From Armigeres subalbatus (taxonomy: Eukaryota > Arthropoda > Insecta > Diptera > Culicidae): a stretch of 64,000 nt of DNA. Shown here piece after piece: positions 43,935 through 56,476 of the stretch. The number at the start of each line of letters is the position of its first letter. Positions within the stretch are counted from its first letter, which is position 1. The notes under the pieces are model-generated. The model made no database searches, was not told the DNA's origin, and was given only the letters and a program-made list of their open reading frames with translations. The stretch spans positions 419,256,283-419,320,282 of the forward strand of contig NC_085140.1 in the NCBI RefSeq assembly GCF_024139115.2, written 5' to 3'. The position numbers were made by a program, and so were the translations under genes.

Positions 43935-45055
43935 AGTGGAGTACATAAAAGTCAGCCACGCAGTCTGCGGAGGGTCCGCAAATCGTCCTATCGATTCATC
44001 TTGCTCGCTGCGCATTTCGCCTTCTTGTTCCCGTCGGATCGTTGTCGAGAACCATTTTCACCAGATTTCTGTCCGACATTCTGACTACCACAGTCGTCCA
44101 ATTTTCGCGATGTGAACGATGGATGGTTATCCTAACAGCTGATGCAACTCGTGGTTTATTCGGCACCTCCACGTATTAATATACCGTCCGTCATCTGCAC
44201 CCGCCGTAGATGGTACGTAGCACTTTCCTTTCGAAAATTGTGCGTTGGTGTTGATGCTCCACGAGCATCGTTCAGGTCTCGTGTCCGTAGAGAACTACCG
44301 TTCTAATGAACATATTGTAGATAGTCAGTTTGGTACGGCGGTGAACTCTATTCAATCAGAGCTTTTTGCGAAGTCCAAAGTACGTACGATTTTCTGCCAT
44401 GATGCGACTCCGAATTTCTCTGCTGGTATCATTATCGGCAGTCACCCAAGTACACGAATTCTTCTGTGCCCAAGTACACGAATTCTTCAACCACCTCGAT
44501 TTCGTCACCACCAATACAAACTGGTGGTGAGTGGCTTACATTGTCTTCCCTTGAGCCTCTTCCTATCATATACTTCGTTTTCGACGTGTTGATGACTAGT
44601 CCAATCCGTTTAGCCTTTTCAGTCTGATGTAGACTTCCTCCATTCTCTCAAAGATACGTGCCAATGTGTCGTCGGCAAAACCAAATAACTGGACGGACTT
44701 CGTGAAAATCGTACCACTCTTGACAATCCCTGCCCTTCGTATTACTCCATTCAAAGTGATGATGAATAGTAGACACGAAAGACCATCACCTTGCCTTAGC
44801 CCTCTGTGCGTTTCGAAGGGAATCGAGAATGCCCCTAAAACTCAAACTACGCACATCACCCGATCCATCATCGCCTTGATCAACCGTATCAGTTTATCCG
44901 GTAATCCGTGATCGTTCATTAGCTGACATAGCTGGTCCCGATCGATTGTATCATATGCAGCTTTGAAGTGGATGAATAGATGATGCGTAGGCACGTTGTA
45001 TTCGCGGCATTTCTGATAGTTGATACAATCCAGCTTTTCGCCCTTTTGAAGAATA
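43935..45055 (-). pseudogene. RTE-clade LINE: reverse transcriptase to C-terminus
   Basis: On the minus strand, reading from about 45055: a finger/palm segment with FIHFKAAYDTIDR, then HRGLRQGDGLSCLLFI (RT motif B), the catalytic FGFADD, KTKYMIGRG, a short internal duplication of EEFVYLG near 44455-44490, and the thumb/C-terminal motif RRTKLTIYNMFIRTVVLYG. Several stops occur. This is the RT half of the same LINE clade whose endonuclease is at 38.2-39.0 and 59.3-59.8 kb. 5'-truncated, inactive. Confidence 0.9.
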
Positions 45056-45839
45056 TGTATTCAAATTTTAAGTTAAACGCTTTTTACAGTGATATGGAAA
45101 TGCTAATATCATCTACAAAACTTAAGGACAAGCCTCTTGGAATCTAAAACTAAATGCACCCGCGTTTTCAAAGGTAGAATTAGAGGCGAAACAACAGATT
45201 TGGAAATTCCGTTAGGGTACGGTAGGCATGAAGGTTTTTATATAGAACTAGTAGATTTAAAACTAGAAGAGGGCGGTTTTTGTGATGAAATAAATCTTAC
45301 GACCTTCCTTCTGCCAAACTTCCACATGAAGAGGAAGGGAAGAGTATCACCGCAAAAAAATACCTAATAATAGATTACAGAAGTAACCAGACGGAAGATT
45401 GAGGAGCGTAGAGAAACAGAGGCTGAAGAATGGGAAGAATCAGAGGATTAAAGTACGAGTCCCGTCAACGGCATGTATCTCTGTAAGTGGGAGTCGGGTG
45501 CTGCTGAGATAGGACATGCGGGTATGGGTGGACTTCCTGGCCGATGAAGAAAGAAAGCGGAGATTGTTGTCTTAATTACTCACTTTCTTGGACATTACTC
45601 ATTATCTTCGAACAGCTTCTTCAAGCCTCAGCCAGTATTCTTCAAAAAGCAGCCATCCGAAACATGAAATCTAAAGGGCGGCGGAGGTGTTCAGGGCTGT
45701 CTCTATGCTGTCTGTGCGAATGTTGTAGCATCTATTATTTATATTATCTATATATTAGCATCATTCTCGAAAAGGTCAACAAGTTGAAAGTGTCCCTTTA
45801 TTTGTTATTTTGACTACGAAAGGGATTTATGTTGTCTGA
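45056..45839. other. noncoding stretch with one unassigned frame
   Basis: A 76-codon plus-strand frame at 45137-45367 (containing EIPLGYGRHEGFYIELVDLK) looks protein-like in composition but I cannot place it. It could be a fragment of a retroelement polyprotein. Nothing else is supported. Confidence 0.3.
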
Positions 45840-46320
45840 ATCACAAAAAACTGTGTGGCGCCCAGGGATGCAAGAGATTTGAGGATAGGGTCGGAGCCCT
45901 GTCTGACCATATGCGGATAGTCGCTGATGTGAGGCAAGGATGCATTTCATCTACATTGCTACTTCTCAGCGTAATCGATAAGATCGTGTTGTGTTTGTTT
46001 TACCGTGTCCCATACCTTGAGCTGCTTTGGCAGTTTATGTATTGTTGTGGAACATCTAGATGACTATGATTCGGCTAATGATCACGAACCGCTATATTAG
46101 TACTGTGACGCTCTTTAATGCGGAATGGCCTCAACGAGTATGCTTCTTTGTGGTGGGTCTCACTATCATCATCTGCAGAACCAGTCAGGACGTGTCAGAA
46201 AGCCTGGGGCTGTCTTCCTGATTTTTCAAAATATTTGGAGACCCAACCGGATTGATTCACGCCCCAAAGTTCGAATGTATCTACTACTCTATCGTGAAAC
46301 GTGTTGTATATAGGCAAAGA
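45840..46320 (+). pseudogene. LINE reverse transcriptase fragment (RTE/CR1-like)
   Basis: Positions 45925-45985 read DVRQGCISSTLLL, the RT motif B of LINEs (usually RQGCxLSPLLF). After a gap with no active-site motif, 46200-46300 reads IWRPNRIDSRPKVRMYLLLY, the thumb region. The catalytic FADD segment between them is missing, so this is an internally deleted remnant. The clade cannot be fixed from so little. Confidence 0.65.
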
Positions 46321-46404
46321 TAAAGCAGATGATGTCTAAAATTTATAATTCGGGCGGCCTTACAGCTGGATATCGTGTGCAGAGCACCATAAAAGCCATC
46401 AAAT

Positions 46405-47545
46405 CAGACTACCGCATTGTGCTTTCGTGCTGTGCGGTTCTTTCTCTCTTTGCGGAAGGAAGTTTTTAATACTTCCCGAAGCTATTTTAATTTCAACAGT
46501 GCTTCTCAGCGCTATTTGTACCCATACCCACTAATCCCGTTACGATCTTTGCAAGGACCCGTGCCTTCGTTTTACGTTGGATCCGTTTACGGAAGTAAAA
46601 TTCCGACAAGCGGTGGTAATCCTGCAGGGACACCGTTATGGGAAAAAACCTCTTAGAAGGTCACGTCTCCACGCTCAGCAATGAGCATTAATAAAAACAA
46701 GAGGAAGGGGGAGTCTCTGAATTCTCCACTTCCTTCAAAGAAACAAGGTTTCAAGACCGTCCTGCCCAAGCGCGGAAAAAATAGAAGGAAGCTGGAGACT
46801 TCAGATATTCCTTCTAAATCTAACGTTGACATTATTTCTTCTCCTATCGAACTGAGCAATCAGTTCGATTTGATTAATGACGAATTTGAGGAAATCGAAT
46901 CTACCTCTAGCCCAGGTGATTCGATTCATGCGAAGAAACAACGGATTCCGCCAATTGTGGTATCTGTTGCCGAGTTTTCTGGCTTTCGGAATGAAATCTT
47001 GAGTAACCTTCAGGGGATCAAGGTTTCATTTCAGATTGCTAGGAAGGGTGACTGCCGCGTTTTGCCGGGATCCTTTGACGATCGCAAACGTCTTCTTCAG
47101 TATTTAACTGAGAAGCGCCATAAATTCTTCACATACGACGACAAAACTGAGCGATTGTTGAAAGTCGTCTTTAAAGGTCTCCCCAGTGATGATAAATTAC
47201 TGGATGATATTAAAATTTAAATTTCTCAATTACTTGGATTTTCACCAGTCCAAGTAATTAAGATGAAAAAGAAATCTAGCTGTTCCCAGAGGGGCATTTC
47301 TCAAGAATTTTATTTAGTTCATTTTAACAAAAGTGAACTAAATAATATGAAAAGTTTGGAAAAGGCCTGTATTATGCCCCATGTCCGTGTTACAGGGAAC
47401 ATTTCCACAGGCCTCACAGAGGGACGAATTCTTAGAAAGAGGGTCAAAAGGTCATTTTTCAAAATGATGTATTCTATTTTAAAAATATTTTTCTCGCATT
47501 ATACAGGTTATAAAACATTGTATAGTACTCTGGTTGAGTCAATTT
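46405..47545 (+). pseudogene. Jockey/Juan-like LINE: 5' UTR and ORF1
   Basis: The 179-codon frame 46681-47220 has a basic, serine-rich N-terminal part, then a C-terminal segment (about residues 105-179) with IKVSFQIARKGDCRVLPGSF and KRHKFFTYDDK, the region that precedes the CCHC knuckles in Jockey-type ORF1 proteins (PRE_C2HC-like). A stop at 47218 is followed in another frame by more of the same domain to about 47430. Zinc knuckles and ORF2 are missing. ORF1 binds element RNA. In Aedes this resembles Juan (recognition). Confidence 0.8.
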
Positions 47546-50106
47546 GACAATATTGTGCCCATTGGGGTACCTTTGAAGTTGGCATAAAAACTGTTTTTAA
47601 CACCATTGATAATATATAAATATAAAGTATGATATCTTTGCAATATTGCCATTAGCACTGAGATGGCAACCAAAGACATATCCTGTCGTGGTGGTATCAC
47701 ATGTTGACTATTTTTGTTTGGTGCCGCGTTACATATCTGGCATTGACGCACTAATTTACGGCATTTGCATGTGATCCAACGGACATCGTGTCTTGGAGCC
47801 TTGAATGGTAGTGCAGTCAGGCAGAGGCCTTTTTCATCAGTGATAATGATGTGAGTTCTCTTCTTTTCGGCAATACTTTTCTGATGCGTTCCCTGTGGCG
47901 CTGAGTCGTAGCCACGCTTACATTTAGCTAGCTAGGCATTTATTGAAAACAAAGTTACACAGGATTTTGTTTTACACGATTTTTGCGCTCGTATTTTTGA
48001 TCGTGTTACTTCAATTTGCCATCAAACTCTTCGCAACATGTTTCAAAAATCCAGAATAAATCAAAGAAAAATCACATGATAATTAATATACGTTAAACAT
48101 TTAGGATGAGTGGAAAATTGAGAAAATGTAAATCGTGTAAAACAAAATCCAGTGTATTCAAGACATTCGAAGGGAATCGACTGCTGGATTCACTGAGTAG
48201 AAGTTTTTTTCAAAACTAGGAACGTGGTGCCAGTTTTATTTGGTTATGCCTCACTTTGAAGAGCAATAATAAAAAATACCACACATTATAATGATGGTAT
48301 ATGAACAATCTTATAACAGCTTCATTTTCGATAATTTTTACAAATAGATAGGCAATAGGCGTGATGAAGCTTTAGTTTGCCACCGAAAAGTGAATCCTAT
48401 AGCTGACCTTGATTAGAACTTAATAGATAATCACCGTAATTAATCAACGATAAAGCTACTTGTTAGAACAGTTTAAAGCTATAGGCAACCTTGACAAAAA
48501 ATATAATGGAACAAACTAAGTTCTTTAGCAGTTTCCACTTTTACATGATACAACTTACATTGAGTTTGTAGTGTCGACACAGCTTAAAAACATTGACGAA
48601 ACAATGACTTAGGTAAACAAAGTGATTTGACGAACGCATAACCTACACTCAGAGCAAACAAAGTCAATTAATTTTCATTCTGCATAAATAATAGAACAGA
48701 AAAATAGAACACTAATACGCAATATTTTTTTATATTTTCAATGTGGTCACAAAAAGCTAACACATTAAATAACTTATAATTGTACTATATGACTAAGTGA
48801 CCTTTCAAACCACATCAGCTGCTTCCAAGGCAAAAAGATGCCGTGCAATGCCTTGATTCAAAATAAAATTTTGAAAATAATTCTGAAGTTGCCTCCGTGG
48901 TATAGTACCAATGAACTTCATAGAAATTCTAAAGACATTGCAACAAATGTCCAACAAAATAATTTCCAATTTTAGACAAAAATCGTTGCAATCTTCTATT
49001 GCAACGATTAGCTCCTTGTACCCTTAATATAAATTAGGTTAAGTTTAGTTTAAGTTGAAAACATTGTAATTCCCACATGGTTCAATTCAACCAGAGGAAA
49101 AATTCTAACTGCCAGAGGCAATTGAAATGCATTAATAATAACTAAAAAGTAACATAGCAAATAAGGATGATAGTGTTAAGAAAACACGGAACACCTATTC
49201 TAAGAGATGAATGCATGTATTAGATAATTAGCAAATAAAATAAGCTAAAAAAATAGCCATCAAATACCGATAACAGTTCGATAACATGTATGGAAATTGG
49301 TTGGCCACATATTGTAATGGAGCTTAGACGGAATCTGTTAGCATGCAAGAGTCCCTTTAATATTCAGAACCTGATAGGATATAGAATATTTATGCCGATA
49401 GAAGTATATGCTCGTATTTCCATTTGAAATACTCTTGGTGACAAATTTATGATATCTAAATGATTTATTCTGTACCAAGATAAAAACAGTGATGCATAAT
49501 GTTCAAATCTAAAAAAAATGTAAAAACCCTGTAAAAAAAATTCTTTTCGCCCCCTCAATAATTTTGAAAAATAAAGGGGCGGGTTGGGGGAGCGGTGGGG
49601 GTTGACATAATTTCATATTTGTATCGGTCTTAATCGTTTTTTCCCTGTCATAAGACATGTTTAATACTTATCGTAAACAATACGTAATTTCGAACTCAGC
49701 TGTTCGGGGTTGTGCAAACCGCACCAATCGGCTTTTTGGATGTCTTGTGATATTTTGTTAGTTCACGGAAAACGAAAATAATTTCATCTTATTTCATACG
49801 TACATTGCATTGGTTGTAGGACATCCTCAGTTATTGGGTTGAGGAATACGATTAACGGTCAATTAAATCTGCTAAACGAAAATTGGGGAGCAAAATGGGT
49901 ATTTTTCTTTTGGCGATTGCACGCGATTTGGCAGAACCCCGACCAACTGCAGCATGCATGAAAAGCTTTAGCGATTATTTGCATAAAAAATGTGGGCAAT
50001 TGAGGCCCACGAAGCAGTTTTCTAAGCTGCGTGTACGCCGCCTTCCACACAAGCTACCCAGCATCAAATGGAGTAATGCACACATATACGATTGCACGAC
50101 GTCATT
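47546..50106. other. AT-rich noncoding stretch
   Basis: About 2.5 kb without recognised genes or repeats. A G-rich patch (GGGGGAGCGGTGGGGG) lies near 49587. A 92-codon frame at 49883-50161 has no known domain and runs into the MITE at 50110. Confidence 0.4.
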
Positions 50107-50109
50107 TAA

Positions 50110-50274
50110 GGGGCTGACCACATACCATGTGGACAATTTTGGGGGAAGGGGGGTATGGTGAATGTCCACGGTTCATACAAATTATGAAAAATTTATATGA
50201 GCAATTGTCCACGCTGGGGGAGGAGGGTATCAGAAACTGACCAATACCTTTCCACGTGGTATGTGGATAGCACC
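50110..50274. mobile_element. 165-bp MITE, TAA duplication
   Basis: The left end GGGGCTGACCACATACCATG pairs with the right end CACGTGGTATGTGGATAGCA CC, flanked by TAA (50107-50109, 50275-50277). Interior GTCCACGCTGGGGGAGGAGG and related motifs are typical of a short foldback. No coding content. Confidence 0.85.
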
Positions 50275-50799
50275 TAATGCTGGGTACCTTGCAAGGACGC
50301 GTCGTGCTCGCAGTTTGAAAAAAAAAAACGCTGCGTGGGCATCGGCCCCAACTCTCCATAGAACGTATATCCCGCGTAAAAACCTACTCCAGTGTACCAC
50401 ACTAAGTTGAATTCCAAAGATGGTATAAAGAAAGGGGTTATCCCCCAGTGATAAAATGAAGCCTTTGTTTGAGTTTATTTTAATATCTTTAATTCTATTT
50501 CAATAAACAACATTAAATTCCGATAATGCGCAGAGTTCATATCTAAATTGAATTCGAACAATTCTCACTACATATGTTGAAAATAGAAGCAACATCAAAT
50601 CAGTAGTGCATTGGAAACGTGCCTAGAACAATCCGTATGGTTAGGCCTACTTACCTTAGCCAAGACAAGAATCTAACCGACCGCGAAAATATCGAGTACA
50701 CAAACCCTTAATTGAAACTATTTTCTGCTGCTTACCTTGCACGGTAAATGAGAAAGCTGAAATTCATAATTTTAATAAATCTTATGCTGAGTTGAATTA
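50275..50799. other. noncoding stretch
   Basis: No supported feature. Confidence 0.4.
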
Positions 50800-52740
50800 G
50801 GGGGTAAGCATATGCGCGGTATTTCGAAAAATTCCGTTTTAGGGCATTCGAAACGAAATTCCGTGAAATTTGAGTATGGCAAAATATGATTTTCTGATTT
50901 CGTTCCGTATCGTAAAATGTCAAAAATTTCGACAGAAAAATCATGCGACGCAGCAAAACTAAATCAACAAAAATGACAGTGGTGCGTTGCTTCCGTATCG
51001 AGTGGTGTGCCCCCGAAAACGCGAGCACTTTGAAACTTAGATTCCGTCAGGAGTGACCTTAACGAAATTAAACGGAATTTCGCGGGATTTCTAAATGATT
51101 TTTTAATAATTTCAAGTTGTACATCATGAAAAAATTCGGTGTATAAAGTCATTTAAATATTCCAATTTTACAAATTATTTCTTTCACTATATCTCACTAC
51201 ATAATAGAATTCTGTATCTTCAACACAAACGCATTAAGCTTTCCACTTGAAATTTTTTCAATTTTCTGGTAAAAGTGTTCATGTATACGTAATGCATAAC
51301 AGATGTTGATTTAAAAAATATTGTTCAGTGAAGTAAAAATAATTTGTAGATCTCATTGTATCAATATGCTCTATTTGTATTTAAATAGACTGAGTTGTGT
51401 ATGTAATATGTAATGTATTATGAGGCGAATGTTCGATTTGAGCTCTAGCTGTGGAAACTCTTCGATAAGCGAAATATTCCTCACTGGTCTACTGACTATT
51501 TTCCTTTTTTCGTTGTTTTTTGAAAGTATTCAGTTTGAACAGTAGAATCATAAGTACTAGAACTCTAGTGGCGCTGTAGTCATTTAAATTATTTTACCAA
51601 ATTATGCTTCAACAAGCATCAATTGGCCATAGTTTATGCATCATGTTGTAGTGCACGTTTAATTCCATCACCAACATTGGCTCTTTCGTTCCTCATAAAT
51701 TTTGACGTTTACTGGCCTTGTTGTTTTCTAATTTCTTTGTAGCAGTCCGTGCAGTGCCCTATTGGTTTCAAACAGTGAAATGGAGATGGTGATGTTTCAG
51801 AAGTTTTCCTGATTTAGTAGATTTTTAGATCTTTGCAGATTTAAGATTTATCCCCATATTTCGGGCATTCTCTGATATCTCATTTATTTCAGATTCTGGA
51901 ACTGTTTCAGATACTTCCGATTCAGATCATTGTCATGACTCAAACTTTTACCTTCATGTATTTTTGAAGCCGTTTATCATGTAAATATATAATTTTCACA
52001 CATTTTCTAGATCCGATCCTGCAGATCCAGTTCGTTCAAACGTACCGATTCTCTGTCACAGTTTGTTGTTAGTTTGAATACGATGCTGGTTTTAAAAGTC
52101 AATATTTAGCAATAAACGTGAATGTCTGCCTTCTAGTTTGTTGGCATAAAATTAGTTAATATTTAACAGCCAAAGGCTCCATACATTATTCTCAAGGTCT
52201 GCAAATATTTATAACTGTTGGTTACACTGGCGACCAGCTCATCAGAACTACCGACTGAATAGTAACAAGGTTGTCTCGACTGAATTGTTACATCATGTCC
52301 TAGCTTTCAGCAAACACGTATTTTATCGAGGATTGTGTCGTTTTATTGCTAGAACACAGCAAATCGTTTACTGGAAATCAGTAATAACCGTATTTGTTGC
52401 GAAAGTCTGTTCTTTATTCTGCTGGGCTGCAGAAATAAAAACTGACTGTGTATTTTCGACATTATTCGTTTTTAATTTTTGTATCGGCCTTGTTTGCCCC
52501 TAAATATATTAAACAAAATTAATTTTCTCCGCGGATTTTTTTTATTGATTTTTTGCATTATGTATACAATGCAAAAAAACTATTCAATAAAAATTCCGCG
52601 GAAAAAAATTAAATTTCGTTTCGTTTCGTAAAATTTCGAATCAAATGGACCTCGATTTCGTTTCGTTTCGAAGTCTCGGAAGTAAATCTGAATTTCGTTT
52701 CGTTTCGTTTCGTCAGGAAAAAATGTGTTATCGCATACCC
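50800..52740. mobile_element. candidate 1.9-kb TIR element rich in TTTCGTTTCG
   Basis: Left terminus GGGGTAAGCATATGCGCGGT near 50800 partly matches the reverse complement of the right terminus GTTATCGCATACCCTTAC near 52728. Both subterminal regions are rich in ATTTCGTTTCG / CGAAACGAAAT motifs in opposite orientation. No transposase recognised and no duplication confirmed. The palindrome at 52515-52612 lies inside. Confidence 0.45.
52515..52612. repeat. 98-bp palindrome
   Basis: AATTTTCTCCGCGGATTTTT on the left is mirrored by AAAAATTCCGCGGAAAAAAATT on the right, with GCATTATGTATACAATGC at the centre. Confidence 0.8.
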
Positions 52741-53939
52741 TTACTACGGGATACAAATTTGATTTTCATCTGATTAATCGATTTTATGAATTTCTCCATT
52801 AATTTTTATTTCTCACCCTTCATTATATACAAAGACCAAAAGGACAAAAGAAAGAAAATTAATATTTGTCCCGACCTATGTTTTATCTAAGTCGTCTTCT
52901 GCATCTTCAATGGCACTACATTCCAACTGAAACTTGACCTTCTTTGCAAGTTCATTTTCTATGAGCATAGTGATCGGCCTGTGCTGAGGGAGGAGTGTCC
53001 TAGCGTAGTATCTGTAGGCCCAGGCAGTTACCACTAGCCTCGTCGAGGCATAGCAGTGGAGTGGTAGAGTGAGCATCCAAGTAAGTCTCAAAATGGTGTG
53101 AGTTCCTGTGTGAATGTGTACATAAAGTACACCCTACACTCCAGAAGTAATGTTGGAAAGCTGTTCCGGGAGGAAATCAGGGTTGGCAAAAAATATGCTC
53201 AAATATTGATTGTTCCGAAATGTACTAAAAATGTTCCATTTGTTTGAAAAACTGCACAGTACATGCACTTTGAAAAATCATTGATTATAGTTTCCGAACT
53301 TCAAGTGCCATCAGGCGATAAGTTTTGTCTAGAACAATCATTTTCTATATGTATTATCTAACAACATTGCATATCTCAACAAACCATTAAGCGATAAATG
53401 AACCTGCCTTTGGAAAATTTCGATGTCATGTCCATGAAACTGTTTCATATCACCCAAATGAGTGGCCCAAATGTAACTCATTCGAGTTGCATAATGATCA
53501 TTAAACCTAATTTAAACCACTAAATTATGGTTTTATGTGTGCTTGAGGTGAAATTTGAATTACACCGGTTCATTTTTTCACAGGTGGGCTTCAGTTGATA
53601 ATGACCTTTTAGCGTTGATAAAACTATGAGTTAATCCCAAGGAAAAAAACTACAAAAAATCAAAGAAGTTCAGGTTTAGGTGGTATTTGAAAAGCTGTGA
53701 AAAATAAGGGTAACCGGGAATTTGAAGAATACCAACCATGTAAAAAAAATATTGGGTGTAGAGGAGAAAAACAAAATGCTTTCTGTTTCTATTCGATGGG
53801 TTTGTGTATTATACCGAAACGACGACAGAACCTCTGTGTAAAACAAATTTGTTTGGGATTCTGCGTAAGCGCGTCAAACACCTTTCTGGCTGATTTTCGA
53901 TGTTTATATGTTTCATATCAATTTATTTACGTGCATTGA
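52741..53939. other. noncoding stretch with a MITE fragment
   Basis: No gene. Positions 53234-53330 resemble the element at 24589-24700 (ATTTGTTTGAAAAACTGCA then ACTTTGAAAAATCA versus ACTTTGAAGAGCAA), but the opposite terminus is missing. Confidence 0.5.
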
Positions 53940-56161
53940 GAAACTGCTCATGATATTTTCTTTCGTTTATTTCTTTTGAAAAAAAAACGAATCTAATATT
54001 CATCCATAATTTTATTCTATGCTTTTTATTATTACCTTACTCGAAAAATTCTAGTCAAAATATGTACACATGTTATATATATCAACATATTTTCCTTTTT
54101 TCTGTCGGTATTCTTCGTTTTGTTCGTGCAAATTTCTTCTTTCTAAACCGCACGTAGGTCGGTCCGTAGGGTAGGTGACACTAACTTATCATTTATAATA
54201 AGCAAATACAAAACTAAAAGGACGAGTGTCAGTTGATGTGGGTATTCCTATGCAGATCGATCAAAAAAGCGCACAACAACGTTTAAAACAAAATTCTTAT
54301 CAAATTGCCAATCGCAGATATCGGTATGAGCAGTCTACATCATTCTAGCTGAATCGATTAGTTATTTACTTTTAACATTATTAGCCAGTTTTACAGTTTA
54401 CTCAGTTATACATGGACATTCAGTATTTTATTCACATTGAATCACTACTGCAGTATAATGGATGTTACCTCTCTCTCTCTTTGCTAAGAATCGGGTAGAA
54501 CATTCTCAAATTTTAGGTAATTCTTTAGCCCATATGAGATGCGGAAAAAGTTAACTACTCTTATTGATGTTTACGCAAATGTAGCTGCTCCTATATTTTC
54601 AATTCATCGTATTATATAAATGTTGTTCCTCTGTTAGCAATCCAACAGATTAAAACTATAAGTAAATCGCATCGGCGGGGTTTCACCAATCATTGGAAAT
54701 GAAAGTTTAAAAGCAATCTGAGGGGAATCGGAACGAACTATTTTGCAAACGTTCATTTATCACTTTCTTTCCGAATTGAAATTATCGCAAACAAAACCTT
54801 TTGTTTTTATTAGAATAAGTGTTGTATTTGTGTTGGGTATTATTAATTCTCTCTTACAAATAGATCTGCACATTTGTTCTGTTAAAAATTGTTGTCCTTT
54901 GCACTTGACGTTACAAATCGCGGAACTAAGTACTACTATTTACAAATTAGTTTTCCTCTGGCGTTCAGCGTGCAACCTCGAGGGAAGCGATTCCCGGTAA
55001 TTGGAATCCTTCCGGATCGAAGAGGACAGCTCAAGAGTGGAGATTTTGCTAATTACATAGTTTGTTTTTACCTTTTGTGTGATTCTAGCCGTTATGGAGT
55101 TGGAGAAATAAAGTCCTTGGCGGTAAATATATAAATATAGAGTCCACTACACGACGAATTCCGCTCTCCGGTTCACTCCAATTCGTATTCGTTTTGTTTG
55201 GTGATAATCAGGACCCCTCTTCTCGTGTTGAATAGTGAATATACTTTTGTTATAACTGTCATGCTTCTAAATTGGATGCAATCCATCAGAGGAGGGCACC
55301 TCTTTTTTTTTTTGTTTAGTATTATAACGTGGGGTTCGCGAACCGCTAATGCTAAAGGTAGAAGGGGAGTTTTCTAGAATAATAAGTTATGGTTTTCATT
55401 ATTTGTAAAACAGTCTATTTTCTTGCTTGAATACATTTAAGTTAATGTTTTGAGTTTATGGATTTTGATATTTTTTTCGTTTAAATAATTTTGATCTTAC
55501 TCCAAAATGCTTTCCAAACGTTTCGTCGAAAGATATCTCTGCCTAGATCTTTGCTTGCTCCTTTTCGGTAGAACAGCTTCAAAGGACGGATTATGAATCT
55601 AATCGACCAGTGGTTGGCAAACAACTTCAAGACCTGTGCAGATCCTGTCCAATAGTTAAACGACTTTTCACGTTGATTTTGTTACGAAACAAAGTTTAAA
55701 TTAAATGAAAAGGATAAGTAAAACATATATGCACAGCATTAATATATAGTAGGTATCCACTAAGCAACGAATGATGACTGATTTTTCAATTTAATGAATA
55801 ACTATCAGACAGACCAAATATGATTTTTTTAACGGGGAATGTTCTATTAATTCCTTTGTCTTTGTAAACACACTAGCTACCCACCTCTGGTCGACTTGAC
55901 ACGAAAACTCGTCAAACCCTTTTCTTCTCTCAATACTGAAATATTTCCTATAAAACATAAAATATTCCTGCAGTTTTATTTTTTCAATTTTATTTGAAAA
56001 AAGACGAATATCGAACGAAAAAATACTGCATTGGTATTTTCCCTACACAGTCAAAATTAGTAATGCATTCTCGCTTGGCGAGATTCTCTATAATACACGA
56101 AATCAAATTAACCTAACGAAAATCATCGTTCATAAAATCAAACCCACTCGTGTTGCTCCAA
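53940..56161 (-). other. AT-rich 3' flank/UTR of the bromodomain gene
   Basis: No transposon or competing gene is evident in this 2.2-kb AT-rich stretch, which lies directly downstream of the bromodomain exons on the minus strand. It probably includes the 3' UTR. A CT microsatellite is at 54470-54482. Confidence 0.45.
55975..55994 (-). promoter_or_regulatory. candidate poly(A) signals
   Basis: Two minus-strand AATAAA hexamers (TTTATT on plus at 55975-55980 and 55989-55994) lie about 170-190 bases downstream of the TAG at 56162. Plausible 3' end signals for the bromodomain gene; others farther downstream are possible. Confidence 0.35.
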
Positions 56162-56476
56162 CTAGTCTGTTCCATCGCCCATCATCATCAACACTGCTGC
56201 ATCCGTTCCATCTGGATCGTCCTGGCCGAGCATCGCCGCCACGATCGCTTTCGACGACTCTGTTAAACCTGCTTCATCCCTCTGCCCTCCGTCGCCGTGT
56301 TCGATCATCTCCCCCGGCATCAACGACACGCCATCCTCGGTTGCCGTCGCCATTATCGTTTCGACTGCATTCGAACAGTGGTCCTGGATGGCCGGTGTCC
56401 CCGACGCCAACATTATTCCACCTGTGCTGCTGCCGCTACCACCCGATGACGCTATCGCTCCACCGGTAGCGTGACA
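56162..56476 (-). CDS. in-frame 104-codon extension beyond the bromodomain TGA
   Basis: Directly after the TGA at 56477-56479 the same frame stays open for 104 codons to TAG at 56162-56164. The stretch is far more GC-rich than the flanking AT-rich DNA and encodes a glycine/serine-rich linker (SSGGSGSSTGG), then an acidic, alanine/methionine-rich tail (EMIEHGDGG, ending MMMGDGTD). The first internal ATG is at codon 22 after the stop. It could be translated by TGA readthrough (common in dipterans), through a splice variant, or the TGA may be an allele or sequencing error. If none applies it is an unusually open 3' UTR. Confidence 0.45.
   Translation of the reverse strand, partial: CHATGGAIASSGGSGSSTGGIMLASGTPAIQDHCSNAVETIMATATEDGVSLMPGEMIEHGDGGQRDEAGLTESSKAIVAAMLGQDDPDGTDAAVLMMMGDGTD

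Noticed and set aside
45137..45367. 76-codon frame with protein-like composition
   Set aside because: Could not be assigned to any family; too short and isolated to call as a gene, so noted only in the stretch description.
49883..50161. 92-codon plus-strand frame as host gene
   Set aside because: No known domain, no splice or start context, and its end runs into a MITE.
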